In this document: piece by piece, positions 5,148 through 5,999 of the stretch
Numbering within the stretch: position 1 is the stretch's first letter
Layout: the number at the start of each line of letters is the position of its first letter
Assembly: GCA_902572065.1 (NCBI GenBank)
Contig: CACGEL010000037.1
Span: 1-5,999 of the forward strand
From: an uncultured Prochlorococcus sp.
GTDB taxonomy: Bacteria; Cyanobacteriota; Cyanobacteriia; PCC-6307; Cyanobiaceae
Length of the DNA: 5,999 bases
Direction of reading: 5' to 3'
Position numbers and translations under genes: made by a program
Notes under the pieces: model-generated
Seen by the model: the letters and a program-made list of their open reading frames with translations, nothing else
Databases searched by the model: none
What the model was told of the DNA's origin: nothing

Positions 5148-5999
5148 TTATATTTTTTTTAATAAAGGAAAGTTCAAAGACTCTCTTTCTTTCATCCATG
5201 AAGATGCTACTTCTCTTGCTAAGTTTCGAATCTTTTCTATATATTGAGCACGATCAGTAACAGAAATAACTCCTCTAGCATCAAGCAAGTTAAAGCAGTG
5301 ACTACATTTTAATACAAAATCTAAAGCAGGAAAAGTGAGTTTTTTATCAACAAGAGAATTAGCTTCTTCTTGGTATAAAGCAAATAGTTTCCTAATATTA
5401 TCGGGATTTGATTCTGTAAAGTTAAATTCACATTGATTTTTTTCAAATTGAAGCCATATATCACTGTAATTGAAATCTTTATTCCAATCTAAATCCCAAA
5501 TGCTTTCTTTATCTTGCAAAAAAGTCGCAATTCTTTCTAATCCGTAAGTTATCTCAATAGGAATTGGGTTACAGTCAACTCCTCCACATTGTTGAAAATA
5601 AGTAAATTGCGTTACCTCCATTCCATCCAACCAGACCTCCCAGCCCACCCCCCATGCGCCAAGAGTAGGCGACTCCCAATTATCTTCTACAAACCTTATG
5701 TCATGATCTTTAGGATTAATTCCTAAAAACTCCAAAGAAGATAAATATTTCTCTTGAATTCCGTCAGGAGATGGTTTAATAATTACTTGATATTGAAAAT
5801 AATGTTGAGCCCTATTTGGATTATCTCCGAATCTACCATCAGTGGGTCTTCTACATGGTTCAGTATAAGCAACACTCCAAGGTTCTGGCCCAATTGCTCT
5901 TAAAAAAGTATGAGGATTCATTGTTCCTGCACCTTTTTCAGTGTCATAAGGTTGCATGATCAAACAACCCTCTTCCGACCAAAATTTATTTAAGTTTTG
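5148..5999 (-). CDS. glyQ: Glycyl-tRNA synthetase alpha subunit (5' end outside window)
   Basis: This is the catalytic alpha chain of the bacterial alpha2beta2 glycyl-tRNA synthetase, which activates glycine with ATP and charges tRNA-Gly. The open frame continues to the window edge, where the minus strand encodes [20 protein letters not shown] without a stop, so 283 residues are visible and about seven N-terminal ones are missing. The TTG at 5963 and ATG at 5957 are internal codons, not the start. Conserved class II blocks are clear: [70 protein letters not shown] and the motif-3-like [10 protein letters not shown]. Visible length is consistent with the usual 290-300 residues. The beta subunit gene glyS is not in this window. 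No strong terminator follows the stop; the first hairpin downstream is at 5033-5054, in the porin leader. Confidence 0.97.
   Translation of the reverse strand, partial: QNLNKFWSEEGCLIMQPYDTEKGAGTMNPHTFLRAIGPEPWSVAYTEPCRRPTDGRFGDNPNRAQHYFQYQVIIKPSPDGIQEKYLSSLEFLGINPKDHDIRFVEDNWESPTLGAWGVGWEVWLDGMEVTQFTYFQQCGGVDCNPIPIEITYGLERIATFLQDKESIWDLDWNKDFNYSDIWLQFEKNQCEFNFTESNPDNIRKLFALYQEEANSLVDKKLTFPALDFVLKCSHCFNLLDARGVISVTDRAQYIEKIRNLAREVASSWMKERESLNFPLLKKI

Noticed and set aside
5961..5963. TTG at this position as the glyQ start codon
   Set aside because: Conserved GlyQ sequence ([16 protein letters not shown]) continues upstream in frame to the window edge, so this codon is an internal leucine.

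Overview
The window looks like chromosomal DNA of a high-light Prochlorococcus or a close picocyanobacterial relative. The reasons are strongly AT-rich DNA with short intergenic gaps, a glycyl-tRNA synthetase alpha chain and a Som/OprB-type porin with picocyanobacterial wording, and a FutA iron-binding protein whose metal ligands match the published Prochlorococcus protein position for position. The assignment is from recognition, not from a database search.

Layout, left to right. (1) 73-1194 (+): a DUF4236 protein of unknown function, typical of accessory gene pools. (2) 1195-1430: a gene-free 236-bp block packed with short repeats, namely a 10-bp copy of the tRNA-Ser T-arm abutting four copies of a decamer, and two related blocks phased at 10 bp. 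It ends at the 3' end of (3) a tRNA-Ser(CGA) at 1431-1515 (-). (4) 1568-2590 (-): futA, a periplasmic ferric-iron-binding protein with a GTG start. It is divergent across a 102-bp intergenic region from (5) 2693-3358 (+): a PiuC/YbiX-type Fe(II)/2-oxoglutarate hydroxylase. (6) 3434-3673 (+): a small secreted protein of unknown function. (7) A convergent gap with two hairpins, then (8) 3764-5020 (-): a porin that lacks the usual SLH anchor. (9) 5148-5999 (-): glyQ, whose first few codons lie outside the window.

The coherent functional theme is iron and outer-envelope uptake. A porin admits small solutes, FutA captures iron in the periplasm, and the PiuC-like dioxygenase shares a divergent control region with futA. 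The ABC permease and ATPase partners of FutA are not in this window. tRNA-Ser and glyQ are translation housekeeping genes.

The most unusual stretch is the repeat block beyond the tRNA 3' end. Its position and content fit an old integration site or recombinase-binding region at a tRNA, with the DUF4236 gene on the accessory side. No integrase is visible, so this remains an inference. Other points worth a look are the 15-bp inverted repeat between futA and piuC, a promoter that would make the piuC mRNA leaderless, and a hairpin plus T-run just upstream of the porin ribosome binding site.
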